Notes under the pieces: model-generated
Told to the model about the DNA's origin: nothing
Databases searched by the model: none
Seen by the model: only the letters and a program-made list of their open reading frames with translations
Position numbers and translations under genes: made by a program
Shown here: positions 1-12,000 of the stretch, piece by piece
Layout: every line of letters begins with the position of its first letter
Position numbering within the stretch: position 1 is the stretch's first letter
Source of the DNA: Plutella xylostella
Lineage: Eukaryota > Arthropoda > Insecta > Lepidoptera > Plutellidae
Length of the DNA: 64,000 nt
Direction: 5' to 3'
NCBI RefSeq assembly: GCF_932276165.1
Contig: NC_063988.1
Span: 2,294,001 to 2,358,000 of the forward strand

Positions 1-49
1 TGCAGTTAATATGCAGCCTCGCGCCAGTAGTGACTCGCGAGTGACTCAC

Positions 50-3000
50 CAGCTCGGCCAGGAGCGCCTCGTCGAACGTCGGCGGCGGCTGCTCGGCCGG
101 CGCGCTCTCTGGAAGTAATTCTTCGCCCGGCTGCTGCCCGTGCCCGCGCAGGCAGCTTAGGTCCACCTGTGGAATTTATAGGATACTTTATTGTACATCT
201 ATACAGTGTAAGGAAAAATATTTAGAGAAGAAGAAAGAGTGCTCCCGCCAGGGCCTAGTAAGGCCTTTGTATCGCATAGGAAAGTCGCCAATGTAATCTT
301 ACTAATAATATTATAAACATGTTTGTTAACTCTTTCACGGGATAATAATTCATTTTTATATAGAGCTTGTAAGAATTATAATAATAAGTTTAACCATTTA
401 GATCCACTTCATTTCAGTTATAATATTAACAAAAAACAAATCATAGAAAATTTAAGAAATTAATTTTAGATGTACCTAATTTAGTTTCTATTTTTGTAAA
501 AATTACTTGTATTTACAACTTTGTTAATTTTTATAGAATGTGACGGCCGAATGGTGTAGACGGCCGAATGGTGTAGTGGTTAGTGACCTGACTACTGAGC
601 CGATGGTCCCGGGTTCGATTCCCGGCTGGGGCAGATATTTGTTTAAACACAGATATTTGTTCTCGGGTCTTGGATGTGCCCGTAAAATGGCAATAGGCTC
701 GCCCCCTATTACATTGGGACTAACATAACACTCTGGCGAAAAGTGGGTGCAGCAATGCACCTCTGCCTACCCCGCAAGGGAGTACATTAGTACAAGGCGT
801 GAGTGCGTGTGTGTGCGTGTGTGTTTATAGAATTAACCTAATGCCTTAGTTTAAGCTCTATCTAATAGTGGAAACTTTAGTGGTTTATGTATTAACTAAG
901 AACTTTAATTTATTGTATTATGATACTGTCTGTTTCCCTAAAACCAATAAATAAATAAATAATGTTTGATAAAATTTGGTATGTAATAAGCAGACATCCA
1001 TAATTAACATTTAGGATGCCTTTTACGAGGGCGATACCGAAATGATCGGGAATAGAAAAAAGTACAAAGATATCATAATATTATTTACTTTTATTGTTTT
1101 TCAAAGTAGTCTCCGTGACATTCAATGCACTTTTTCATTCGATTAAACCAATCATTGAAACAGTAATTCCAGTCTGAAGTGGATACTGTCAAAACAGCTG
1201 ATTAGTAAGCTTCGACCGCCTCTTCTGGGCCGCTAAACCGTTGACCACGTAGCATATCTTTAATTCTTGGGAATGTAAAATAATCATTGGGGCTCAGATC
1301 AGGGCTATACGGAGGATGGTCCATCAACTCCACGTTTTCCATATTTAAAAACGTTCTTGTTTTGCGAGCGGTATGAGAGCTTGCATTATCGTGGTGAAGG
1401 ATTATACGACGATTCGGGTTAGTTTTACGAAGTTCTCTTACGACTTCCGGCAAACAAACTGTTGTGTACCAATACCAATCAGCAGTAACCGTCCTTTGTT
1501 CTTGTAATGGAATCGTAGCCACATGGCCAGTTTTCGATACAAACGAAGCGACCATTTTTTTCGACACGCTGCGTGAGCGAATAACTTTTGTTGGCTTGAC
1601 CTCACCTTCGAAGACCCAAACTGCCGATTGATGTTTTCTTTCGGGCTCATATGAATAAATCCACGATTCATCACCAGAGACGATATTGTAGACAGCATTT
1701 GAACTGCCTCCATTGAACCGTTGCAGAGCAGATCGACACCAATTAACACGAGCCGACTTTTGTTCCTCGGTCAAACGGTGGGGCACCCAGCGCGAAACTA
1801 ACTTCTTGACACCCAGTTCTTCACGTAAAATGGTTTGAATGGCTGTCATACCAATGCTGAGAGAAGCCCGAATCTGCTCGTATGTCACATGTCTATCTTC
1901 TTTTATTAACTGGCGTACAGCATCGATGTTATCTTGTGTTACCGCTGTTTTTGGCCGACCAGTAGAAGGGACTGTGGTAAGAGAGGAACGTCCACGGCGA
2001 AACTCAGAATACCAACGATATATAGTCGTTTTACTTGGTGCTTCAAGTTTATAAATAGAAACAAGCTCGGCGAGACATTGTTCTTGAGATAAACCTCGAC
2101 GAAAGTTGTGAAAAATTATTGCACGGAAATGTTCCCGCGTAAGCTCCATTTTTTACACCGACTTGTCAAATTCAAATGGTCAATACTCTTTTATTTTTTA
2201 CTTTTTTTAAAATTCGAAAATGGAATTATGTTTGAAAAAACACTACATTTGATACACCAAAAAGGTTTCACTCTAATTTATTCCTAAGTATTCTATTCCC
2301 GATCTTTTCGGTGTAGCCCTCGTATACCGGAATGATAAAGATAAAGATAAAAAGTATTTATTCGGTGTCTAGCACCACACACCAAAAAATAATAATAACA
2401 TAAGTAAGTACACAAAAAATAAAACAAACAAACGAAATTAAAATTAAAAGTGAAAAGTGAATCCTCTAGCCAGATTAGGTCATGGAAGTTAGTTTTTCCG
2501 CCTCGTGTCTAGGTTTGGTAAATAAGTAGCTAAACTACTACACTATCCCGTACGTTTTCGTTTTCGGCAGGCTTGATCATGGTTAAATTACTCTGTAAAG
2601 GACGTGCAAAAATGTATGGGTCGCGTACCCACCGACTAATAACGAGCAACGTACAAATGTAGTTCAAAAGCTCTTCATCATACATCTGGTCGTTATTGGT
2701 CGGTGGGTACATTCCGCCCGTCATCCATTGTCGAATAATGTACAATATATTAGTCTATATTCTGCTTGTCTCGTACCTCCCACGGCATGTCGACGCTGAC
2801 GTCGAGCTTGGCGGGCGTCCAGTCCTCCTTGATGGTGAACTTCTTCAGCTGCACCAGCAGGTAGTCGGGGAACGTCGCCAGACGGGTTATTCTGAGGATT
2901 GCGGGTGTGTTGAGTTGGTTAGCTTGTGGTTTCATGAAAACGTATATAATTATAATGATACTTTTTTACATTGAACTGTGGGTAAAAAGATAAATCTGAT

Positions 3001-6000
3001 CGGGTAAGGTTATATCCCACCATGACATGTATAGTATAGAGCAACTATCCACTGCTAAACATATCCCTCTCCCAACGAGTGCCATAAAACTGTCCTCTAA
3101 CTTCCTCATCTAGCCTAGCCGCTACCCGTTGGTTGGTCCAACGAGCTGATGGGTGTCCCACGCTACGCCTGAAGCTGGCACGCCTGGAACGGACGCGCGG
3201 TGACCTTGTCGTCGGCGGCGGTGCTGTAGAACTGCGCGACAGCCGGCGACATGTCGCTACAGCCGGCGACATGTCGCTACAGCCGGCGACATGTCGCTAC
3301 AGTACGTACTTGTGCGCGGTGACCTTGTCGTCGGCGGCGGTGCTGTAGAACTGCTCCACAGCCTCCTCGCGCAGGAAGCTGGCTAGACACGCCTGGAACG
3401 GGATGTGCGGCCGGACGATTTGTGATGGGTCGCTGGAATGTGAGGAGAAGTGTTCGGTTATTCAAGGAGTCTGAAGGAAGAATGCAAAGAAAACTATTAT
3501 AAGGCCTGATTGATTTAAAACGTACATTATTGGTGAGCGCTATGCCACCGGTAGCGAACACGGCCTAATGAGTGTTAGACAGCCCTACAATTAATCGAAA
3601 TAGCACTATCAACGCTATGAAAACGTATAATTTTGTGCACGATCTAGCGCGTTTAGCGCTATTTTATCCGGGCTGAAGGACCAAACCTGCTAAAATTGCT
3701 GATTTTGTACTCGATGCTATAAAATTGCAGATTGCGTGCTCGACGCTATAAAATTGCTGTTTTTGTACTCGGTCTAGCGCGTAAAGCGCCATTTTGTCAG
3801 AACCGGAGGACCAAACCAGCTTCAGCCTCACTCCTCTTCTGCTCACTAGCCCTCACAGCATCTAGATTCGTGGCCTCAGCCAGCGGCACGGGCAATGGCA
3901 CATGTTGTTCCGTGCGCCTCGTGTATCGCACTCGGCCGGAGGCGCCGCAGACACGCCTACCATGGCTTTTTGAAAGATATCTCTACAATTATAGATCAGC
4001 GCTCTAAAAATGCTAAATGTTGAGCCCGATCTAACATGGCATTTTGGAAGATACCTCTATAGTTATCGAAAACGCACTATCAGCACACTAAAAACGCCGA
4101 ATTTTGTGCTCGATCTAGCGCGTATAGCGCTATTTTGTCAGGTCCGGAGGACCAAACCTGCTAAAATTGCTTTTTTTATTTTTTACGGAATAAAAGACTT
4201 ACAAATGCTGTCCTTTAGCTTCAGCCTCACTCCTCTTCTGCTCGCTCGCTCTAACCGCATCCAAATTGGTCGCTTCAGCTAGAGGCACGGGCAGCGGAAC
4301 ATGTTGTTCGGTGCGCCTCGTGTAGCGGACTCGGCCGGTGGCGCCGCAGCGGACTCGGTCTTCGACCACGAGGCGCAGGCACTCGCCTGGGTTGGGCTTG
4401 TTGCGGCTGTTGCGCTGTGGGGAAAGAGGGGTTAGGTTATTATATTGAGTTGGTTGAACATATTGTGTATTCCGATGTTACATACAGGGTTAAGACAAAA
4501 GGCTACCAATGCTGGACGACTAATGATTGTGTAGGCTTTCATACATCTATGTAGAGGCTATGTTCCTGCTTGGTGTATAGAATAGATGTCGCCACGGCGT
4601 AAAATATATATGGAGGTCCTCTTGACTAGGCACGAGCGGAATATGTGTAGACTGTAGACCAAACGACACAAATACACGAATAGTGGCCGAGTGCCATAGC
4701 TCGGTACCCTTATGCCATTTATTGCCAGTTTCTATAACTCTATCTACTGATGACTGGTAGGTACTTTCATACTATTTCGACACATTGAAAGTTACAACCT
4801 GTCAAAATCGTATGAAAGTAACTACCAGTCATTGGTAGATAGAGTTATTGAAACTAGCTGTCGCTATTGCTCGCTCTACATATAATCATTAATTCACATT
4901 TCTCAACCAGACCCCTACCTCTGTAAGAGTAAGGAAGGTATAATAAGGGTCAATTCAGACGTACCACAACCACACCACAACCACGCGGTGTGGTCGGGCG
5001 TATATTTTGTATTGATAACGAATAATCCAATTCACACGTGCCACATTTTGCCGTTGTTATCGACCACCTGTGTAATACGACCACATCGCAACCACATGGC
5101 AACCACAACGCAACCACATCGCAACGGCAACGCCACCACGCGGCGGCGGCACCGCGGCAACCTGTTTTCGGTATTAACTGCACACGACGAAGTGGTTACC
5201 ACATCGCAATGACAGCGACAACGCAACCACATCGACATTTTGTCGCTGCCACAACGCAACTGCAAAAAGACGCTGTCACACAATTCACACGTAACCACAG
5301 CTTGACAACATTTTGTCGCTGCGACGTGGTGTGGTTGTGGTACGTGTGAATTGACGATAAAACTCGTGCGCATCCTGCTGGCGCTTGGAGACGAACTCGG
5401 GGTGCGCGCGGCCCACCAGCTGCCGGAACATGTGCGGGGCCACGCCCTCGGCGTAGCGCCCTGAGGCCCGCCTAGTGTGTGCCACTGCCATCTAGCGGCT
5501 GCGGGTGGTACTGCGTCATGTGTAGGGTAGATGGCGCCACAGGTATGTCGAGCTGATTATTGCACGTTTCTTAGTTACCCTTACTTGAAGCGCTCCGGCT
5601 GTTCTCAAATCTTATATAGAAGCAAGCATTGGTAATTGTTGTGTCGTTGTATAGGTGCGTGCTGCGTCACCACCTACCCGTTAGGTTTATAGATAATAAA
5701 CCAGTGTGAATCAAACCGCCTTGCGTATTACTCGTATGTAACAGTGGCGACGAGCGACGGGCAAAACTACCCTCGGTGTTAAAATAAATATTCTCCAAGG
5801 CAATGTGTGCAGCAGTTACACCATTTTTTGGGGCCATCTCCAATTTTGACCATCACAGTCAAGATTGGACGACATTTAAAACCAGACTGCAGCAATGGTT
5901 CATTGCAAATGGACTAGACGGTGATACGGACAAGGCGGGCGTGAAGCGTCGCGCCATCTTGATTAGCACACTCAACGACGACTCGTTCCAGCTGGCTAGC

Positions 6001-9000
6001 AACCTCGTGCTACCGAAGAAGTTAGAGGATGTGGCATTTAAAGATATCGTGCAGGTATTAGATCAGCATTTTACACAGAAGCGCTGTGGATTTGCTGAGA
6101 GGCTACATTTCTACGCGGCGGTACAACAGGCGAGTGAGTCACACGCGCAATGGGCAGCGCGCCTGCGTGGACTCGCGGCGCACTGCAGTTTCAAGCACTT
6201 GGAAGAAGCACTTCTAGACAAATTCGTCATGGGCATGACGGCGGGAGCGGAGCGGGAGAAGCTGTTCTCCATGGACATCGGGGAGCTGACGCTGGCGAAG
6301 GCCGTGGAGCTGGCGAGCAGCGTGCGCACGGCGCGCGCCGCCGCCGCCTGCGCCGCCCCGGCCGCGGCGACCACCTCAGACCCCTTGTTCAAGATCGACA
6401 AGGGGTCCGATCTCCGAAACAGTGGCAACCAAAGTGAAAGATGTAGTGTTTGTGGCCGTAAAAGTCATAGTGCTAATACCTGTCGGTTCAGTAAATTCAA
6501 GTGTACTAAATGTAACCAAAAAGGTCATCTTCGTACGATGTGCAAAACCGTTAAATATGTAGGAGCCGAAGAGTTGGCAGAGGGTGACGACGGTGAGTTG
6601 TTTAATATTCGCTGCATAGGCGGGGCACCGATGGTCGAGGCTGTCATCATTAACAACATCAAGTTAAATTTTGAATTAGATAGTGGTTCTACTGTAACAG
6701 CAATATCAGACAAGACATATTATTCACATTTATCCAATGTAAAGTTGTCGAAGTGCAATAAGAATTTAATTAGTTACACAGGGAATAAAATTTGTTGTCT
6801 GGGAGTAGCGCCGTTAACGGTAACTTATGAAGAGAAAACTAATATATTAGATGTCTATGTCATTGTTGGAGGCGGGCCTCCGATATTAGGTCGCGATTTT
6901 ATTTCAAAATTTCAGCTCGAACTATCTCCTATAAAATTTTGCGCACAAACAAATTCTGATAAAAAAGTACCGTTAGAAAAAACACTTTCTGAGTTTGCTA
7001 CAGTATTTGAGGATCGATTAGGTTGTTTCAATAAGTTCAAAATAAAATTACAACTAAAAGAAGACGCGAAGCCGGTGTTTTTCAAATCTAGACCGGTTGC
7101 TTTCGCCTTAAAAGAGAAAATTGATACAGAAATTAATAGATTGTTACAAGCGGGGGTAATAGAAAGTGTAAATCATTCGGAATACGCATCGCCAGTAGTT
7201 CCAGTCCTAAAAGAGGATGGTACAGTCCGCCTCTGTGCAGATTATTCACAGACATTGAATAAACAGCTATACGTTGAAAAATATCCGTTGCCAACGGTAC
7301 AGGAACTGTTTACTAAGTTACACGGGGGTAAACAATTCACTAAATTAGATATGTCTTCGGCATACGCACAGTTTCCTATCATTGATGACGAAAATATTAC
7401 GTGTATTAACACGTGTAGTGATAGATATACTTTATAGATATATATGCTTACCTTGCTTACTTACCATGTCCGTGTGAACGTGAATAAAGTTAGTTGTTAC
7501 TCAGCAGTCACCGCGTTTCTACTTATTCCTCCTCCCTACCTTACATGGCGACCCTGCCAGGATCCATGTAAGGTAGGGAGGAGGAATAAGTAGAAACGCG
7601 GTGACTGCTGAGTAACAACTAACTTTATTCACGTTCACACGGACATGGTAAGTAAGCAAGGTAAGCATATATATCTATAAAGTATATCTATCACTACACA
7701 CGCATAGGGGCCTATATAAGTATAAGAGGTTAATTTTCGGTCTTTCATCAGCCCCAGCCATTTTCCAACGAGCCATGGAAAGTATTCTGGATCTCGAGGG
7801 TGTACTAGTCTTCTTGGATGACGTCTGTATAACGGGAGACACATATGACGAACACTTACGTAGGTTAAAGTTAGTACTCGAAAGATTCCGCGACGCAGGG
7901 CTAACGCTTAGAAAGGATAAATGCGAGTTTTTCAAAGACGAAATAACCTATCTAGGTTACGTCATAAATAAATTTGGTATAAAAAAATCATTGGATAAAG
8001 TGAAGGCTATTCAGGAGGCTCAGCCACCCACATCATTAAAGGAACTGCAATCGTTTTTAGGCCTAGTTAATTATTATAGGAGCTTTGTGAAAAATGCATC
8101 AGGGATTCTATCGCCTTTGTATGATTTGCTAAAAAAAGGCACTAAATGGTCATGGACGGCAGAGTGCCAACATGCCTTCGATAGAATAAAAAATATATTA
8201 TCTTCCGATAGTGTATTAGCGCACTTCAACCCAAAAGCTAAACTAATTTTAACGGTAGATGCAGGGCCTAAAGGCCTTGGGGCTATTTTATCGCAAGTAG
8301 GGCCGGACGGCGTCGAGCAGCCGATCTCGTACGCATCTCGTACACTCAACGCTGCAGAGCGGAACTACTCGCAGATTCAAAAAGAAGCAACAGCGATAGT
8401 ATTTGGAGTCAGGCGGTACCATCAGTACTTGTACGCTAGGTCCGAGCCATTTGTGTTACGCACAGATCATAAACCGTTGCTAGCAATTTTTGGCTCACAT
8501 AAAGGAGTACCTGAAGTTTCCGCAAATAGACTGCAAAGGTATTCGCTTTTTCTATCATCGTATAATTACGTGATAGAATATGTTCGCAGTGCTGAAAATA
8601 CTGCAGATTTCTTATCTCGCGCGCCGTTACCTGAAACGAGTTCTAGGGCGAGTGCGGGGCTCGCGGGGAACGCGGGGGACGTCACGGCGGCCGCATTTAT
8701 CAACTTTGTAGTGGAGGGGGCATTACCGGTCACTAGCGAACAGCTGAGCCGGGAGACAAGTGATGACGTCATTCTACAGCAAGTTGTTAAGTACGTATGC
8801 GACGGATGGCCACGAAAAGTACAAGATGCGCGATTAAAACCGTATTTTCTATGTAAGGTCGAGTTGTCTTTCGAAAAGGGCGTTTTAATGCGTGGACATA
8901 AGGTGGTCATACCAGAAAAAATGCAATAAAAAGTTCTTAGAGAGTTACACAATTCGCATCTCGGTATTGTTAAAACTAAGGCATTGGCTCGCTCAAAATT

Positions 9001-12000
9001 TTGGTTCCCTGGCGTTGATACAGCTATCGAAAACATGATAAATAGTTGTCATATTTGTCTCAGTATGCGACCTTCCCCGCCGCGAGCTCCTGTGGTTTCG
9101 TGGCCTTACCCCGACAAGCCATTCCAAAGAATACATATGGATTTTTTGGGACCTATTAAGAATGAGATGTATTTAGTTATAGTAGACGCTCATACTAAGT
9201 GGGTTGAATGTTATAATATGAAAGATAATATAACAACTAGTATGGTAATAAGTAAATTATGCGAATATATGTCTCGGTTTGGAATTCCTATTTCCGTCGT
9301 AAGCGATAACGGTTCATCGTTTACTTCCGGTCAGTTTAGCGACTTTTGTAAATTGAATGGTATTAGTCACGTGACCACCGCCGTGTACCATCCCGCTAGC
9401 AACGGCCAGGCGGAAAGCTGTGTAAAAATAGTAAAAAAAGGTATTAAAACCGCACTTTTAGCCGGCGGCATTGCGAGAGATGTGAATAATAGACTGTTGG
9501 AAGTATCTGTTCGACTACCGCAACTCGGTACACTCGACGACCGGGCGGACCCCGGCCAGCCTGGTGTTCGGCTGGCAGCCGCGCTCACGGCTGGACTTGC
9601 TGACCGTGCCCTCACCGTCACCACCCTCGCCTCTGTCTGATAAAGTTCGGAACAATCAGTTCTTACAGAATAGTTACCATGAAGGAGTGATTCGGAAAGA
9701 CTTTGATACGAATGATGTGGTACTATATAAACTTTATGTTAATAAAAATAAATTTAACTGGTGCAAGGGACTTATCGTAGAAAAAGTGGGATTAATGTTA
9801 TTTAAAATTAAGGACTTGTCTAGTGGTAGCATCATAACTCGTCATAGAAATCAAATAATATTGTATAAAGGATTGACAAGTGATTCAGAACATTATCAGT
9901 TTGACTTAGATACAGCTGTTAGTGGTGATAATGGAGGGGAGGAAGGTGCGGCGATGCCGGCCGAGGTGCAGCCTCCCCCCGCGCCCGCGCCGCCCGCCCG
10001 CGCGGACCCGGCGCCGTCCACACATGGAATGACTCTTAGAAATAAACCACGAGTTAATTATGAAGGCTTTTTCTAGTATACAGTAAAATGTTAAGTATAG
10101 TGTTTTAGTATTTACACTGTAATAATTGTAAGTACATGCTATTGGTGGAGGGATGTTGTGTCGTTGTATAGGTGCGTGCTGCGTCACCACCTACCCGTTA
10201 GGTTTATAGATAATAAACCAGTGTGAATCAAACCGCCTTGCGTATTACTCGTATGTAACAGTAATAGACGAACCAACGAATTACGACCAATCGGCATCAA
10301 GCGCGATCTTATGGCTTCCACGTAAAGCCGCTCGGTCGCTATGCGTCTAAATACAGTATTAATGTGCTCTACCTTCTTTCTCTCTGTCAGATACAGAGCG
10401 CCATAGATGGCGCCACTAGTATGTCAAGCTGTAGTAGTAATTCGTTTAGACCAAGTAACGCCACTGCCATAAGAGCGCGCTCTGTAGAATGGTCGCTATT
10501 GGTTTGCTCTGCAATCATTCGCACACCATTAGAGCGCAACAAGAATAGCGACCGAGAGACATACCTTGTTTAGAGTGCGTTACGTTTCGATTCGTCTATT
10601 GCGGCATTAATGCGCTCGACCTTCTTTCGCTCAGTAAATAAATAGCCAGCACATACCTCAGTAAGCGTAAGGAAGTGCGCATAGAACTCGTGCGCGTCCT
10701 GCTGGCGCTTGGAGACGAACTCGGGGTGCGCGCGGCCCACCAGCTGCCGGAACATGTGCGGGGCCACGCCCTCGGCGTAGCGCCCTGAGGCGAGGCCCAC
10801 GCCTAGCTTCGCACTGTGGATATAGAAAGAAAAGGTTTATGGAAAAATGTAAGTATACCGGGTATTGCTAAAATTGTATAGAAAGCAGAAAGGGCGCAAG
10901 TTTCTCAGAACGAGCCCCTGTATAACCCGATTCAGGGGTTCCTTCTGAACAATTTGCGCCTAGCTTTGCACTGAGAGAAAGGAGAGGACAGGTTATCTGA
11001 AGGTAATCGCTTTAAGTTATAAGACCGCTTTTGGCTCCTAAGTATTAGATAAAGTTCTATAAATGTGTTCTAGCTTATTTTGTGTGCTATTAAAAAAACT
11101 ATCTATGTTTATTGCATGTGATTCATAATTATGTCCCTTGAATAGCAATGCACGACTATTGACCTGCGATGACGATGACGACCGTTTGTCCCATGTCCAG
11201 CAATGCAAGACCATTGACCTACAACGAAGATGACAACATTACTCACGTCTGCACGTTGAAGTCGTTGACGGGGTCGTCGGGGAACGTGCCGAAGATGTCC
11301 GGCGCGCCGTCCACGAACCGCCGGATGAAGTCCGGGATGCGGAACATCACCTGTGACACAAATATAGATGTATCAACTTTCTATTTTATTCATTTCAGGG
11401 GTATAGGTGCCAGCATCTGGAGGGTTAATTTATACTGACGAAAAACGGGAGCATATAGCATCCTCCGAGTCTAAGTTTTTTGTCATAAATAGAGTGACGC
11501 CCCGGCTCCTTCGAATGGAACCTTAGAGCATATGGACTTAAAATCGAACTTAACTGCCCTTTTAAGTTTGGACCATTTTCAGCCACGCTCTGGTGTACTG
11601 AAATCCAAAATATCCAATGCGTAGAGGAAATACGCGACGTGATTGGTGCGCTGGTAACGCCGCTTTGTCGCCATTGGTCCGTTATCTGCATGACGCTTTT
11701 GATGTAGTGAGGGCTTAGAAAACGTAATGCTATTCCAAATAAGCTGTAGGAGAGCTCTTACGTTGCCGTGCAATCTAAGGGTGGCTTGCACAACAAAGTT
11801 AATCAAATTTAAATAGTTTGTCTCTTCCTCTGACAGTATAATAGGGAATATGCATAAATTTTTTTAATACTTTTATTGGATAGTTTTACATCACTTTATT
11901 ATAGTAAAAAAAAATTCAACGCCAAAATAAGTAATTTAAGGTATTTTAAAGAAAGTTAAAAAATTACAACCATCACGACCACTTTGAAATTCCCGTCAGG

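Larger units (their letters stand above)
5637..10260 (+). mobile_element. Complete mag-like Ty3/gypsy LTR retrotransposon
   Basis: A 4624-bp element with 107-bp LTRs of identical sequence (5637-5743 and 10154-10260), each starting TGTTGTGTCG and ending ATGTAACA. It is flanked by the 5-bp target duplication GTAAT (5632-5636 and 10261-10265). A primer-binding-like TGGCGACGAGC follows the left LTR and the purine tract GGTGGAGGGA precedes the right LTR. Domain order is gag zinc knuckles, protease, reverse transcriptase, RNase H, integrase, as in Ty3/gypsy; there is no env-like frame. The coding part is broken three times: a 285-bp palindromic insertion, a stop and a frameshift. It lies in a USP5 intron, antisense to that gene. 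Confidence 0.95.

Noticed and set aside
560..635. tRNA gene candidate (A and B boxes)
   Set aside because: Duplicated head, no complete cloverleaf, and a SINE body follows; it is a SINE promoter. The same applies to 62712-62790.
4950..5373. Several overlapping open frames of 70-113 codons on both strands
   Set aside because: They are produced by the CAACCACA-rich interior of a MITE; no start context, homology or splice signals.
6111..6437. Open frames of about 100 codons opposite and beside gag
   Set aside because: Shadows of the GC-rich gag coding region; the gag frame carries the zinc knuckles and protease.
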